Assembly (NCBI GenBank): GCA_965660165.1
Contig: CBFHYU010000001.1
Span: forward strand, 1-64,000
Length of the DNA: 64,000 nucleotides
Source of the DNA: WTJO01 sp965660165
GTDB taxonomy: Bacteria > Pseudomonadota > Alphaproteobacteria > Puniceispirillales > Puniceispirillaceae
Reading direction: 5' to 3'
In this document: one piece after another, positions 50,636 through 59,424 of the stretch
How the letters are laid out: every line of letters starts with the position of its first letter
How positions within the stretch are numbered: the stretch's first letter is position 1
Program-made: the position numbers and the translations under genes
The notes under the pieces: model-generated
Databases searched by the model: none
The model's input: only the letters and a program-made list of their open reading frames with translations
Told to the model about the DNA's origin: nothing

Positions 50636-51640
50636 CTAGTACGGACAGCTTGATGTTGTTTCATAATTATGAACTGACACTTTGCCAGACAGAATATCAG
50701 CACGTGCAGCTTCAATCGCTGATTTAATATCTGCTGTGATCAGAGGCGCATTATTATTATCTTCTGACCAGTCAACACCGCCTTCTGCAATGCCTAGAAT
50801 TTTCACGCCTGAGCTGAAATTACCTTCTTTTGCATCTTTGAATGTTTCATAAGCGGCAACATCAACACGCTTTAGCATTGAGGTCAGCACAGAGCCTGGC
50901 GCAAGGCCATTCTGGTTTGAGTCAACACCAATAGCAAGTTTGCCAGCATCTGCGGCGGCCTGAATAACGCCAATGCCAGTGCCACCTGCAGCATGATACA
51001 CAACATCTGCACCACGATCTATCTGGCTTTTTGCTAGCTCAGCTCCTTTGGCAGGGTCATTCCAAGCTGATGGGGTTGTGCCTGTCATATTCTGATAAAT
51101 TTCGGCATTGCCTGAAACAGATTTCACCCCGCCAACATAGCCGCAGGCAAATTTCCGAATCAGCGGAATATCCATACCGCCCACAAAGCCGACCTTATTT
51201 GTCTTGCTTGCTTTGGCAGCGGCCACACCTACCAGATATGAGCCTTCATGTTCTTTGAAGGCATATTGGCGTAAATTTGGCGCATCTAGCCATGATACAT
51301 CAATGATTGAGAATTGCTTGTCTGGAAATTCGGCGGCAACTTTGGAAATGGCATCTGCCTGCGCAAAGCCAACCCCCAAAATAACCGTTGCACCACGTTC
51401 TGCCATGCGGCGCATTGCTTGTTCACGCTGAGTTTCGTTGGTAACTTCAAATTCCATGACAGACACACCTGTCTCGTCACTGAATTTCTTAACGCCATTC
51501 CAGACACCTTCATTGAAGGATTTATCAAATTTACCACCCATATCATAAATTACGGCTGGCTTGAAATCTGCGCCAAAGGCGGTTGTTGCCATCATTACGG
51601 CACCAGACGCGATGGCGGTTATTTTCATCAAAAGTTTCAT
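50636..51640 (-). CDS. BMP-family nucleoside-binding protein
   Basis: 334 residues. A signal peptide (about 1-23, ending AFG-AD) with no lipobox Cys, so it is a soluble periplasmic protein rather than a lipoprotein. BMP/PnrA family features: AVIYDMGGKFDKSFNEGVWNG, ILGVGFAQADAI, VGFVGGMDIPLIRKF, and YHAAGGTGIGV. The family binds purine or pyrimidine nucleosides. It comes after the oxygenase gene (27 bases) and before the ATPase, as in the standard bmp-ABC order. The DFKPAVIYD mature start fits. Confidence 0.95.
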   Translation of the reverse strand: MKLLMKITAIASGAVMMATTAFGADFKPAVIYDMGGKFDKSFNEGVWNGVKKFSDETGVSVMEFEVTNETQREQAMRRMAERGATVILGVGFAQADAISKVAAEFPDKQFSIIDVSWLDAPNLRQYAFKEHEGSYLVGVAAAKASKTNKVGFVGGMDIPLIRKFACGYVGGVKSVSGNAEIYQNMTGTTPSAWNDPAKGAELAKSQIDRGADVVYHAAGGTGIGVIQAAADAGKLAIGVDSNQNGLAPGSVLTSMLKRVDVAAYETFKDAKEGNFSSGVKILGIAEGGVDWSEDNNNAPLITADIKSAIEAARADILSGKVSVHNYETTSSCPY

Positions 51641-51667
51641 AAGTATCTCTCCCTTGAATTATGGTTG

Positions 51668-52501
51668 TTATTTGAGGCCAATCTCAGTCAGCCTTTGTTG
51701 AAGAAAATCATCTGCACTAAAGCCTGCCTGCAATTCCACTTCTGGGCGCGGATGCAGGAACATAGGCATAGAATAGCGTGATTGATTTAACCCTGCATCA
51801 GGATTCACAACCCTATGCGTAGTAGAGGGGAAAACACCCCCTGTGGCAAGGGATAACATATCACCATTATTGATAGTTATCATCCCAGCATCACATGAAA
51901 TATCCTGCCACTTACCAGAATTATCCATTGCCTGTAATCCAGGTTTTGAGCCTGCTACCAGCAAGGTAATCAGATTGATATCTTCATGTGCGGCCGCCCG
52001 AATGGCGCCTGAATCCTCGCCGCCATCAACAGGCGGGTAATGCAGAATCCGCAACAGGCTTTGCTCTGAGCGTTCCATCATCTGCGCAAGCGGTTCTGTC
52101 AGGCTATTGCGGCATGCCTCATCCATTTCAGAATCAATCCAGCTAAGAAGCTCAACCCCAAGTGACATCAGATCAGAATAGATAGCGCGCGTTTCTGCCG
52201 CCAGCTCGTCAGGCACCTTCCCCCATGGATAGACATGATAAAATTCTTTCAAATCTTTTGTATCTGCGCCTTTTGCATGTTCAGAGCGAAACGGGAAAAA
52301 CCCATCCTGCGTTTCAGGATCACGCAAATAATCATGTTTTGATTCAGAGGCAAAAAACTGGCCCCATGCGGCATAAATCTGCTCTAGCCTGTCTGCTGAA
52401 ATCGGATGATTTTCTAATACGGCAAAGCCTGTATGTAGCAATGAATTAGTCAAGGTCGCGGCAGCATCGGCCGATCTATAATTGACAGTTTTTACCTGCA
52501 T
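51668..52501 (-). CDS. Isopenicillin-N-synthase-like Fe(II)/2-oxoglutarate oxygenase in the nucleoside operon
   Basis: 277 residues. Beta-helix oxygenase with facial triad His172-x-Asp174 (AHEDINLITL) and His229 (STTHRVVNP), and co-substrate Arg242/Ser244 in SRYSMP, so it should use 2-oxoglutarate. It lacks the long N-terminal helical arm of true isopenicillin N synthase, though the DIOX-N-like start is present. The family includes thymine-7-hydroxylase and related base dioxygenases. Its place between the nucleoside hydrolase and BMP gene suggests oxidation of a nucleobase or nucleoside; this is inference. No known bacterial name applies. Confidence 0.88.
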   Translation of the reverse strand: MQVKTVNYRSADAAATLTNSLLHTGFAVLENHPISADRLEQIYAAWGQFFASESKHDYLRDPETQDGFFPFRSEHAKGADTKDLKEFYHVYPWGKVPDELAAETRAIYSDLMSLGVELLSWIDSEMDEACRNSLTEPLAQMMERSEQSLLRILHYPPVDGGEDSGAIRAAAHEDINLITLLVAGSKPGLQAMDNSGKWQDISCDAGMITINNGDMLSLATGGVFPSTTHRVVNPDAGLNQSRYSMPMFLHPRPEVELQAGFSADDFLQQRLTEIGLK

Positions 52502-52572
52502 TCTTTCAGCCCCCTTATAAGTTACCCTACTATGCGCCCACTATTTCTATCTTGAGCCTAGCCTATATGTTC

Positions 52573-53529
52573 CTATCCTGCCTGACGTCCAGCCCTTATT
52601 GTGTCAGCTTGACTGCAAATGTCGAGAAATCTTTTGCATACCGCCTCAATATTTGCATCAATCGCCACATTTATTCCTGCTCTGCCACTTGCTTCATCAG
52701 GATAGCTTCTTCCAATTTCCTCACCAGATAACATCACTGATAAGGGAATTTTTTTGAAGGTAAATAAATCTCTATCTGTGACCGCAACCAGCGCAGTTGG
52801 GTCATGCATCACACAGACATATCTATGCTGCACAGAATGATAGAAATTGATGTAAAATTCAGATATTTCGGCCAGAAATCCACCAATCTGAGGCGATGTT
52901 TTGGCAAGCATGTCAAAATCAGCCTGCGTGCAGGTGATGTTCTGCGTGATATCTAGCCCGATAAGGTCAATCTCCCAGCCAGCAGAAAATACAATATCTG
53001 CCGCATGCGGGTCATTCCAGATATTTGCTTCTGCATAGGGTGTAACATTACCATCTACCCACACAGCCCCGCCCATAATCACAAGCCGCTTCACCAGCGA
53101 GACAATATCAGGCTTTTCCTGCACAAGCCGTGCGATATTTGTAAGCGGCCCCACAGGACACAGCACTACCTCGCCTGGCCTAGCTGCGCAAACATCATAA
53201 ATATAGTCAATAGCATCTCTGGCATCTGGCGCACTGGTAATATTTGGGGCTGGCATAGCGCCTAGCCCTTCATCGCCATGCACATAATGAGATGGCAAAT
53301 TAGGGGTAATTTCAAGCGGGACTGAAGCGCCTTGCGCTACATCAAATTGATCGCGCGTTTGTTCTTTTAGGAATAATGCATTTCGGGTGGCCTGCTCAAC
53401 AAAGACATTGCCAAAAACAGTCGTCAGACCAAGCAAGTCAATTTTGGGATGCGCGCTGGCATAATGGATAGCCATTGCATCATCAATACCAGGATCAGTA
53501 TCAATTATTACAGGTATCTGTAAGCTCAC
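52573..53529 (-). CDS. Inosine/uridine-preferring nucleoside hydrolase
   Basis: 318 residues. The N-terminal motif IIDTDPGIDDAMAI (Asp10, Asp12, Asp16, Asp17) binds calcium. Further active-site parts: GNVFVEQATRNAL, LCPVGPLTNIA and MHDPTALVAV. Family reaction: nucleoside + water to free base + ribose. It overlaps the pyrE stop by four bases and is followed by the oxygenase after 71 bases. The bases released can be used by upp, and perhaps by the oxygenase. Whether purine or pyrimidine nucleosides are preferred is not decided by the motifs seen. Confidence 0.94.
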   Translation of the reverse strand: MSLQIPVIIDTDPGIDDAMAIHYASAHPKIDLLGLTTVFGNVFVEQATRNALFLKEQTRDQFDVAQGASVPLEITPNLPSHYVHGDEGLGAMPAPNITSAPDARDAIDYIYDVCAARPGEVVLCPVGPLTNIARLVQEKPDIVSLVKRLVIMGGAVWVDGNVTPYAEANIWNDPHAADIVFSAGWEIDLIGLDITQNITCTQADFDMLAKTSPQIGGFLAEISEFYINFYHSVQHRYVCVMHDPTALVAVTDRDLFTFKKIPLSVMLSGEEIGRSYPDEASGRAGINVAIDANIEAVCKRFLDICSQADTIRAGRQAG

Positions 53530-54209
53530 CCAACCCCTCCATGTGTTGCAGACCAGCCTTTCGGATCATGCAAAAATGCTTCTACTGTGTGTGCGGCTTT
53601 ACTATCAAACTTATCACTTGCCTTAATTGCATCAAGCACATCCCACCATGTTGCCAAATAATGTAGGCTCAGCCCTGCCTCAGCAAGTTCAGCCTTAGCA
53701 TGGGCAAAAATATCATAGTAGAACACCACAAAACTATGGTTACAACTAGCCCCTGCGTCTCGCAACGCATTAGCAAATAATACTTTGCTGCCGCCATCTG
53801 TTGCCAAATCTTCAACCAGCAATACATTGGCGTTTTCTGCAAGATGACCTTCTATCTGGGCATTACGTCCAAATCCTTTTGGCTTTTTGCGGACATATTG
53901 CATCGGCAGACCAAGCCGTTCTGCCAAAAAGGCAGCAAATGGTATCCCCGCAGTCTCGCCACCTGCTACAGAATCAAACACCTCAACCCCGACATTCTCA
54001 GCCAGCACTGAGCCTGCAAATCCCATCAGCATAGCACGGATTCTGGGAAAAGAAATCAGCTTGCGACAATCAATATAGACAGGGCTAGCCGCGCCAGAGG
54101 TAAGAATGAACGGGGTATCTGCATTTACATGCACCGCTTCTATTTCAAGCAATATATTGGCTGTCTGTCTGGCGATAATCGCTTTATCTGTCATTGGCAA
54201 ATTAAGCAT
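53526..54209 (-). CDS. pyrE: Orotate phosphoribosyltransferase
   Basis: 227 residues from ATG at 54209 (an AAGAGA lies 6-11 bases upstream; a second Met is at residue 6). PRPP-binding motif LVEDLATDGGSK (about 130-141) and the FILTSGAASPVYIDCRKL opening are typical of PyrE. Reaction: orotate + PRPP to OMP + PPi, the fifth step of pyrimidine synthesis. It follows pyrC by 15 bases. Placement in the nucleoside operon ties de novo and salvage pyrimidine routes; the gene's end overlaps the nucleoside hydrolase. Confidence 0.95.
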   Translation of the reverse strand: MLNLPMTDKAIIARQTANILLEIEAVHVNADTPFILTSGAASPVYIDCRKLISFPRIRAMLMGFAGSVLAENVGVEVFDSVAGGETAGIPFAAFLAERLGLPMQYVRKKPKGFGRNAQIEGHLAENANVLLVEDLATDGGSKVLFANALRDAGASCNHSFVVFYYDIFAHAKAELAEAGLSLHYLATWWDVLDAIKASDKFDSKAAHTVEAFLHDPKGWSATHGGVG

Positions 54210-54224
54210 GTGTTTCTCTTTTGA

Positions 54225-55283
54225 TTAGATTGTCTTGTGTTCAATGCCCGCAACTGACCAGTAAATATCCATCTGCGGATCAAAGACCGTAAGCTGCCCT
54301 TCATCTGTATCAACAGCCTTTGGCACTGGCTGGGCTGTGTCATGGCGATTAAGCACCAGCGTATCTGTATTGATCTCAAGCCCATAGAATTGCGGCCCAT
54401 AAATCGAACAAAATGCCTCTAGCTTGTCTAAATGATGATGATTTTCGAATAATTGTGCAAGACAGGCTAGGGTATTTGGCGCATTAAAAATACCTGCACA
54501 GCCGCACGGTTGCAGTTTGGCACTATCAAGATGAGGGGCGCTGTCAGTCCCTAAGAACAGCTTACCACTATCTTGCATCACAGCGCTTATAAGGGCTTGT
54601 CTATGGGTTTCACGCTTTGCTACAGGCAAACAATAATAATGTGGCCTGATGCCCCCTGCCAATATTGCATTTCGGTTAATAATCAGATGATGCGGGGTTA
54701 CGGTTGCAGCCTGATAGTCGCCTGATTCCAGCACATATTGGGCTGCCTGAGAGGTAGTAATATGTTCAAGCACAATCTTTAATTCAGGGAATTGCGCGCG
54801 CAATGCTATCAGCACCCTGTCAATAAATACCGCTTCCCTGTCAAAAATATCTATCTCTGGGTCTGTGACCTCGCCATGAATTAGCAAGGGAATCTGATGT
54901 CTCTGCATCGCTTCAAGCACGGGGAAGACAGCATGCATATCACGCACCCCGCTGGCTGAGTTAGTAGTCGCCCCTGCTGGATATAATTTCACTGCACTCA
55001 CAATACCTGCCTGAAACCCAGCCACAACATCTGCTGGATCTGTCTGTTCTGTGAGATACAGCACCATCAAAGGGGTAAAGCCAGCTCTGTTGCCACGCGC
55101 GTGCAATATTCTATTTCGATAGGCCTCTGCATCATCTGATGTGGTAACAGGCGGCACCAAATTCGGCATGATTATAGCGCGTTTGCACCAGTTGGCACTT
55201 GCCTCAATCACAGCTGTTAACACCGCACCATCTCTTAGATGAAGATGCCAGTCATCTGGACAGATAATGCGGTGTGTTTTCAT
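54225..55283 (-). CDS. pyrC: Dihydroorotase (class II)
   Basis: 352 residues from the ATG at 55283, chosen over an upstream start that would lie inside ppa. Zinc-ligand motif DWHLHLRDG (His13, His15), then ITTSQAAQYV near the second metal and FLGTDSAPH (Asp and His ligands), as in E. coli-type PyrC. Reaction: N-carbamoyl-aspartate to dihydroorotate. The short length excludes the class I type. It starts one base after the ppa stop and is followed by pyrE, so ppa-pyrC-pyrE are co-transcribed; PPi made by PyrE is removed by Ppa. Confidence 0.95.
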   Translation of the reverse strand: MKTHRIICPDDWHLHLRDGAVLTAVIEASANWCKRAIIMPNLVPPVTTSDDAEAYRNRILHARGNRAGFTPLMVLYLTEQTDPADVVAGFQAGIVSAVKLYPAGATTNSASGVRDMHAVFPVLEAMQRHQIPLLIHGEVTDPEIDIFDREAVFIDRVLIALRAQFPELKIVLEHITTSQAAQYVLESGDYQAATVTPHHLIINRNAILAGGIRPHYYCLPVAKRETHRQALISAVMQDSGKLFLGTDSAPHLDSAKLQPCGCAGIFNAPNTLACLAQLFENHHHLDKLEAFCSIYGPQFYGLEINTDTLVLNRHDTAQPVPKAVDTDEGQLTVFDPQMDIYWSVAGIEHKTI

Positions 55284-55284
55284 A

Positions 55285-55812
55285 TTATTTTTGCGCTCTT
55301 GCAATCGCGGCCTCAATCATCTGACAGGCTTTTTCAGCGCCTTCCCAGCCCTGAACCTTTACCCATTTTCCGCTTTCTAGGTCTTTATAATGTTCAAAGA
55401 AATGCCCTATCTGATCACGCACAATCTGAGGCAAATCTTCTGCTGACGTTACATCGCTATAATAGGGATGCAATTTATCAACAGGGACACATAACAGCTT
55501 TTCATCAACACCGCTTTCATCTTCCATCATCAGCACACCAATAGGGCGGGTAGCTATCACACATCCATGAATAATCGGCTGAGGTGTCAGCACGCAGGCA
55601 TCTATTGGATCACCATCATCAGACATAGTATGCGGCACAAAGCCATAATTGACCGGATAATGCATCGGCGTATGGATGAAGCGGTCAACCAACAATGCCC
55701 CTGAATCTTTGTCAATTTCATATTTTACAGGGGCAGAGCCTGCTGGAATTTCGATTGCTACGTTAATTTCGTGCGGCGGATTTTTTCCAGTGGAAAGTTT
55801 GTCCAGATTCAT
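55285..55812 (-). CDS. ppa: Inorganic pyrophosphatase (family I)
   Basis: 175 residues, typical for the bacterial hexameric enzyme. Motifs: VAIEIPAGSAPVKYEIDKD, the YPVNYGFVPHTMSDDGDPIDACVL run holding the Asp ligands, and GVLMMEDESGVDEKLLCVP. AGAGG lies before the ATG at 55812. It hydrolyses PPi in the cytoplasm, pulling PRPP- and NTP-dependent reactions. It is the first gene of the pyrimidine/nucleoside operon, followed one base later by pyrC. Upstream is ~160 bases of non-coding DNA before the divergent pseudopilin gene. Confidence 0.97.
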   Translation of the reverse strand: MNLDKLSTGKNPPHEINVAIEIPAGSAPVKYEIDKDSGALLVDRFIHTPMHYPVNYGFVPHTMSDDGDPIDACVLTPQPIIHGCVIATRPIGVLMMEDESGVDEKLLCVPVDKLHPYYSDVTSAEDLPQIVRDQIGHFFEHYKDLESGKWVKVQGWEGAEKACQMIEAAIARAQK

Positions 55813-55972
55813 GATTTAGCCTCTTGCGTCTCTATTCATATTAGTTGTCGTTCTTTGTAAAGGGTGGAGGGCAGTTTTTCCAGCCCCAAAATTGTAAATC
55901 CTGTCCTTTTTGGCGCTATGGTTTCTGCTTTTGGCTAGTACCAACACACCATTATCTGCGTGATAGGCTGAG

Positions 55973-56455
55973 ATGATGGGTGCACGCAACACAAACACAG
56001 GCTTCATACCGCGCTTTGTTTCAGGTTTTTCCTTGCTTGAGACGATTATCGCTATCAGCCTGCTAGGCTTTGTTGCCAGCGTGGCCGTGCATATGGTGAT
56101 AACCCATCAACAACGCGCTAGCAAATCACACAGCAACGCCAGAACATCTGTAATGCGAGATAGCCTTGCTGGATATATCGACCATGCCTTTCACAATAAT
56201 ACGCTAAGCGTGGCTGACGCTATTTCAAAATCTGGAGTATCTGGCCTGCCAGCCCATCTCGATGCAGATAGTCTTGATGTGTTGCCAATTATGGGAGAGC
56301 GTCACAATGATGCTGCCTGTCATGACATTATGCCAGAAGCCAATTTCGCACCATGTGGCTATTTCATTGAATGGGGCGGCACTCATGCCAGCTCTCCAAA
56401 ATTAGCCGAAACACGCTCTATTTTGCTAGATGAGTGGGCGCAAATTTGTTTTTGA
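55973..56455 (+). CDS. Orphan type IV pilin-like (prepilin N-methylation) protein
   Basis: 160 residues. A short leader ends at Gly18, followed by FSLLETIIAISLLGF; the +1 Phe and +5 Glu (Glu23) give the prepilin peptidase and methylation signature with a long hydrophobic helix (about 19-42). The rest is a small globular domain with Cys (CHDIMP, FAPCGYF, QICF). It resembles a minor pseudopilin (GspH/FimT-like) without any secretion or pilus genes in the window. ATG at 55973 or 55976. It stands between ppa and the FAD monooxygenase, whose start lies 79 bases on. Confidence 0.75.
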   Translation: MMGARNTNTGFIPRFVSGFSLLETIIAISLLGFVASVAVHMVITHQQRASKSHSNARTSVMRDSLAGYIDHAFHNNTLSVADAISKSGVSGLPAHLDADSLDVLPIMGERHNDAACHDIMPEANFAPCGYFIEWGGTHASSPKLAETRSILLDEWAQICF

Positions 56456-56534
56456 GGTGTTTTTTAACATCAGCCTGTATATGCTATGCTGGCCAGATTA
56501 GGGTAGCGCAATAGGTGGTTAAGGCCTTAAACAT

Positions 56535-57668
56535 ATGGATAGTCAGCCAGATATCATCATCATCGGACAGGGCATTGCAGGGCTTGGTGCGGCCATAATC
56601 TGTGCATCTCATGGCTATAAGGTAACGGTGATAGGGCGCAATCTACCTGCCAAAGGCGCAGTTCAGCTTGCACAAAATAGTGCTAGATGCCTCAATGCGC
56701 TTAGCCAGAAAACCCTTGGCGCTGAGATTCTGGCATTAGGAGATAGGCTAGAGTCTATCTGTGTATCACGGCTGGAAACTGGCACCAGCTTGTGCGAGCT
56801 TGTGCATCCAGATGATAGTTATTATGCCTCAGTAAGCAGGCAAAGGCTGATGGCATTGCTGGTGCAATATTGTGATGATAGCCCGCTAATAACCAGATAT
56901 GACAATCAAGTAATTGCAGCCATTATTGGCTATGATCGCCCCCAAGCCCAGATTGTCTGTGATGATAATCAGCTATTTGAAGCGCCTGTGGTAATTGGTG
57001 CAGATGGCGTATCTGGAATATCACGCAAACTGGCAAGCGCAGTATCAACAGATCGCCATAATGTTTCAGGCTATTCAGCGATGCGGGCAGAATATCCTGC
57101 TCGCAAATTGCCTGCATTTTTTGCTGAGCCTCATACAAAATTGATGCTTGGCGAGCGATGTCATCTTGTAAGCTATCCATTTGAGGCTGGCCAGAACGTC
57201 AATCTTGTTTTCTGTGCTGAAACAGCCAGTTTGAATGCAGGGCTGATGACAGATAAATTACAGCAGAATCACCTGCTAGGCTGTTTGTTATCAGACGCAT
57301 TACATTGGCAGCCAACCCCGCTGATGATGCCACATGCCCAGCCACTTTGGCGCTATCAGCGTCTTACGCTTATTGGTGATGCTGCCCATTCAATGCCGCC
57401 TCATCTGGCACAGGGTGCAGGTCAAAGCCTTGAAGATATTGCCATGCTTGATGCGATGCTAGCTATCCACCCGCTTGATATTGCTGTAAATGAAATGGCG
57501 ATAAAAAGGTCTAACATTGCAGCTGGCATTGCGCATAAAGCAGGTGTTACAGGTAAGGTGATGCGACTTGGCGGAGCCGCAGCAAAGCTAAGAAATGGTG
57601 TGCTGGATATTGCAGGCCGAGAGCTTCTTGAGGAATGGATGGCAGATGTATGGACAAGCACAGGCTAG
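56535..57668 (+). CDS. FAD-dependent monooxygenase (salicylate/UbiH-like)
   Basis: 377 residues. Dinucleotide-binding IIIGQGIAGLGAAII near the N-terminus, a GADG (VIGADGVSG) segment, and the second FAD motif LIGDAAHSMPPHLAQGAGQSLEDIAML (about 278-305). This is a class A flavin monooxygenase, using NAD(P)H and O2 to hydroxylate an aromatic or similar ring. The AGLG variant of GxGxxG is allowed. Alternatives include UbiH/UbiF-like ubiquinone hydroxylases, but the partner genes and length do not decide. It is followed by glutathione peroxidase after 48 bases. Confidence 0.85.
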   Translation: MDSQPDIIIIGQGIAGLGAAIICASHGYKVTVIGRNLPAKGAVQLAQNSARCLNALSQKTLGAEILALGDRLESICVSRLETGTSLCELVHPDDSYYASVSRQRLMALLVQYCDDSPLITRYDNQVIAAIIGYDRPQAQIVCDDNQLFEAPVVIGADGVSGISRKLASAVSTDRHNVSGYSAMRAEYPARKLPAFFAEPHTKLMLGERCHLVSYPFEAGQNVNLVFCAETASLNAGLMTDKLQQNHLLGCLLSDALHWQPTPLMMPHAQPLWRYQRLTLIGDAAHSMPPHLAQGAGQSLEDIAMLDAMLAIHPLDIAVNEMAIKRSNIAAGIAHKAGVTGKVMRLGGAAAKLRNGVLDIAGRELLEEWMADVWTSTG

Positions 57669-57716
57669 GCTTGTGCATCCATTCAACAGCCTAATTCGTA
57701 AAAGCTGTGAATCTAA

Positions 57717-58322
57717 ATGAGTAACAATTTGGGCGTTGCATCAATGCCAATATTTTTGCGGATATTCATGCTTGCCTGTCTAGGAAGTTTCATTATGACA
57801 GCACAAAACAGCCTTGCGGCAGAACCAGATATTTCTGATACTGCCTATCAATTTACCTTTACCTCTATTGATGGTGCGCCGTTGCCATTATCGGACTTTC
57901 ACGGTCAGGTAGTGCTGGTGGTAAATACCGCGTCACGATGCGGTTTCACGCCCCAATATGACGGGCTTCAGGCGCTTTATGAACGATTTCACAATGAGGG
58001 GTTAGTAGTGCTTGGCGTTCCGTCTGGCGATTTTGGCGAACAGGAACTGGCAAGTGGTGCCGAGATAAAAGAATTTTGCGAAGTCAATTTCAATATTGAC
58101 TTTCCGATGACTGAAAAAACCCATGTCAAAGGTGATAATGCCCATCCTTTTTATCAATGGTCTGCACAGCAGGCTGGCTTTATGGCGCGCCCTCGCTGGA
58201 ATTTCCATAAATATTTAATTGGCAGAGATGGCACAATAGCAGGCTGGTTTTCCTCTGTTACCTCTCCTCAATCTGAAAAGATAGAAACAGCTATCCGTCA
58301 GGCGCTTGCAAAATCGTCTTAA
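57717..58322 (+). CDS. Exported glutathione peroxidase
   Basis: 201 residues. A signal peptide (about 10-36, ending LAA-EP) precedes a GPx domain. Catalytic Cys75 is in NTASRCGFTPQY. The GVPSGDFGEQEL segment replaces the usual NQFGxQEP but keeps Gln, and the RPRWNFHKYLI motif supplies the Trp. A Cys instead of selenocysteine is normal in bacteria. It reduces hydroperoxides with glutathione or thioredoxin. The signal peptide places it in the periplasm. Start at 57717; Met10 is an alternative that would still leave a signal peptide. Confidence 0.9.
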   Translation: MSNNLGVASMPIFLRIFMLACLGSFIMTAQNSLAAEPDISDTAYQFTFTSIDGAPLPLSDFHGQVVLVVNTASRCGFTPQYDGLQALYERFHNEGLVVLGVPSGDFGEQELASGAEIKEFCEVNFNIDFPMTEKTHVKGDNAHPFYQWSAQQAGFMARPRWNFHKYLIGRDGTIAGWFSSVTSPQSEKIETAIRQALAKSS

Positions 58323-58437
58323 GACCTCCTTGCCGAAACGCACCTAACGCTAGCCAAGTGCTAGCAGATGGTTGGATTCATCTGCTGGCTTATGCTATAT
58401 TGCGTGGCAAACGGTAAGATGATGATAGAGGTCACGA

Positions 58438-59418
58438 ATGTCAGAACGATTGCAAACAAATCGGTTTGTTGTTGCCGCATTATATAAATTTATCGTGATA
58501 GAAGACTGTCCTGCCTTGCAGACAGAGCTTAGGCATATCTGCCATAAATATGGCATTATGGGTACCTTGCTAATCGCAAAAGAAGGGCTGAATGGCACTA
58601 TTTCAGGCACATCATCTGCGATAGATAGAATAGTGGCATGGCTTCGGGCGCATCCTGATTTTTCGGATATTGATATTAAATTTTCCTATCATGCCAGCAT
58701 GCCATTTCACCGTATGAAGGTTCGGCTGAAATCTGAAATTGTCACGATGGGAGAGGCAGATATTCTGCCATCTGAGCAGGCAGGCATTTATGTTGATCCT
58801 GAAGCGTGGAACAGCCTTATTTCAGACCCTGATGTGCTGGTTGTGGATACTCGAAATGATTATGAAATTGCGATTGGCCAATTCAAAGGTGCAGAAAATC
58901 CGCATACTACCAGCTTTCGCCAATTCCCAGATTATGCAAAATCTCTTGCCGATTTGCCAGAAGATGAGCGGCCAAAAAAAATCGCGATGTATTGCACAGG
59001 CGGGATTCGGTGCGAGAAATCCACCTCTTTGATGAAACAGATGGGGTTTGAGGATGTGTACCATCTCAAAGGGGGTATTTTACGATATCTTGAAGAGGTA
59101 GATAAACAGGATTCGCTATGGGAAGGTGAATGTTTTGTGTTTGATTCGCGCGTATCTGTTGATCATGACCTGAATGCAGGCAGCTATTCTTTATGCCATG
59201 CGTGTAAAATGCCTCTATCTGAAGAGGATATGCGCTCTAGCATGTATCAGCCAAGCATTAGCTGTGGCTATTGCCATGATAAAACCTCTGAACAGCAAAA
59301 AGCACGCTTTGCCGAACGTAAGCGTCAAATAGAGCTAGCCCGCGAACGCGGGCACACCCATATTGGCCAAAACACCCGCCGAAAAGCACCTCAAAAACAA
59401 AGCCAGAAATCGCACTAA
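58438..59418 (+). CDS. trhO: tRNA uridine(34) hydroxylase TrhO (YceA)
   Basis: 326 residues. N-terminal acylphosphatase-like domain (about 10-95), rhodanese domain (about 125-225) with active-site loop YCTGGIRCEKS (Cys186), then a Cys-rich C-terminal part with CHACKMP and CGYCHDK that should bind zinc. This is the YceA/TrhO family, which hydroxylates U34 of certain tRNAs with O2 to start the mo5U/cmo5U side chain. The C-terminal basic tail (RRKAPQKQSQKSH) fits RNA binding. It converges on rpe with a 6-base gap. Confidence 0.93.
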   Translation: MSERLQTNRFVVAALYKFIVIEDCPALQTELRHICHKYGIMGTLLIAKEGLNGTISGTSSAIDRIVAWLRAHPDFSDIDIKFSYHASMPFHRMKVRLKSEIVTMGEADILPSEQAGIYVDPEAWNSLISDPDVLVVDTRNDYEIAIGQFKGAENPHTTSFRQFPDYAKSLADLPEDERPKKIAMYCTGGIRCEKSTSLMKQMGFEDVYHLKGGILRYLEEVDKQDSLWEGECFVFDSRVSVDHDLNAGSYSLCHACKMPLSEEDMRSSMYQPSISCGYCHDKTSEQQKARFAERKRQIELARERGHTHIGQNTRRKAPQKQSQKSH

Positions 59419-59424
59419 GCTTGG

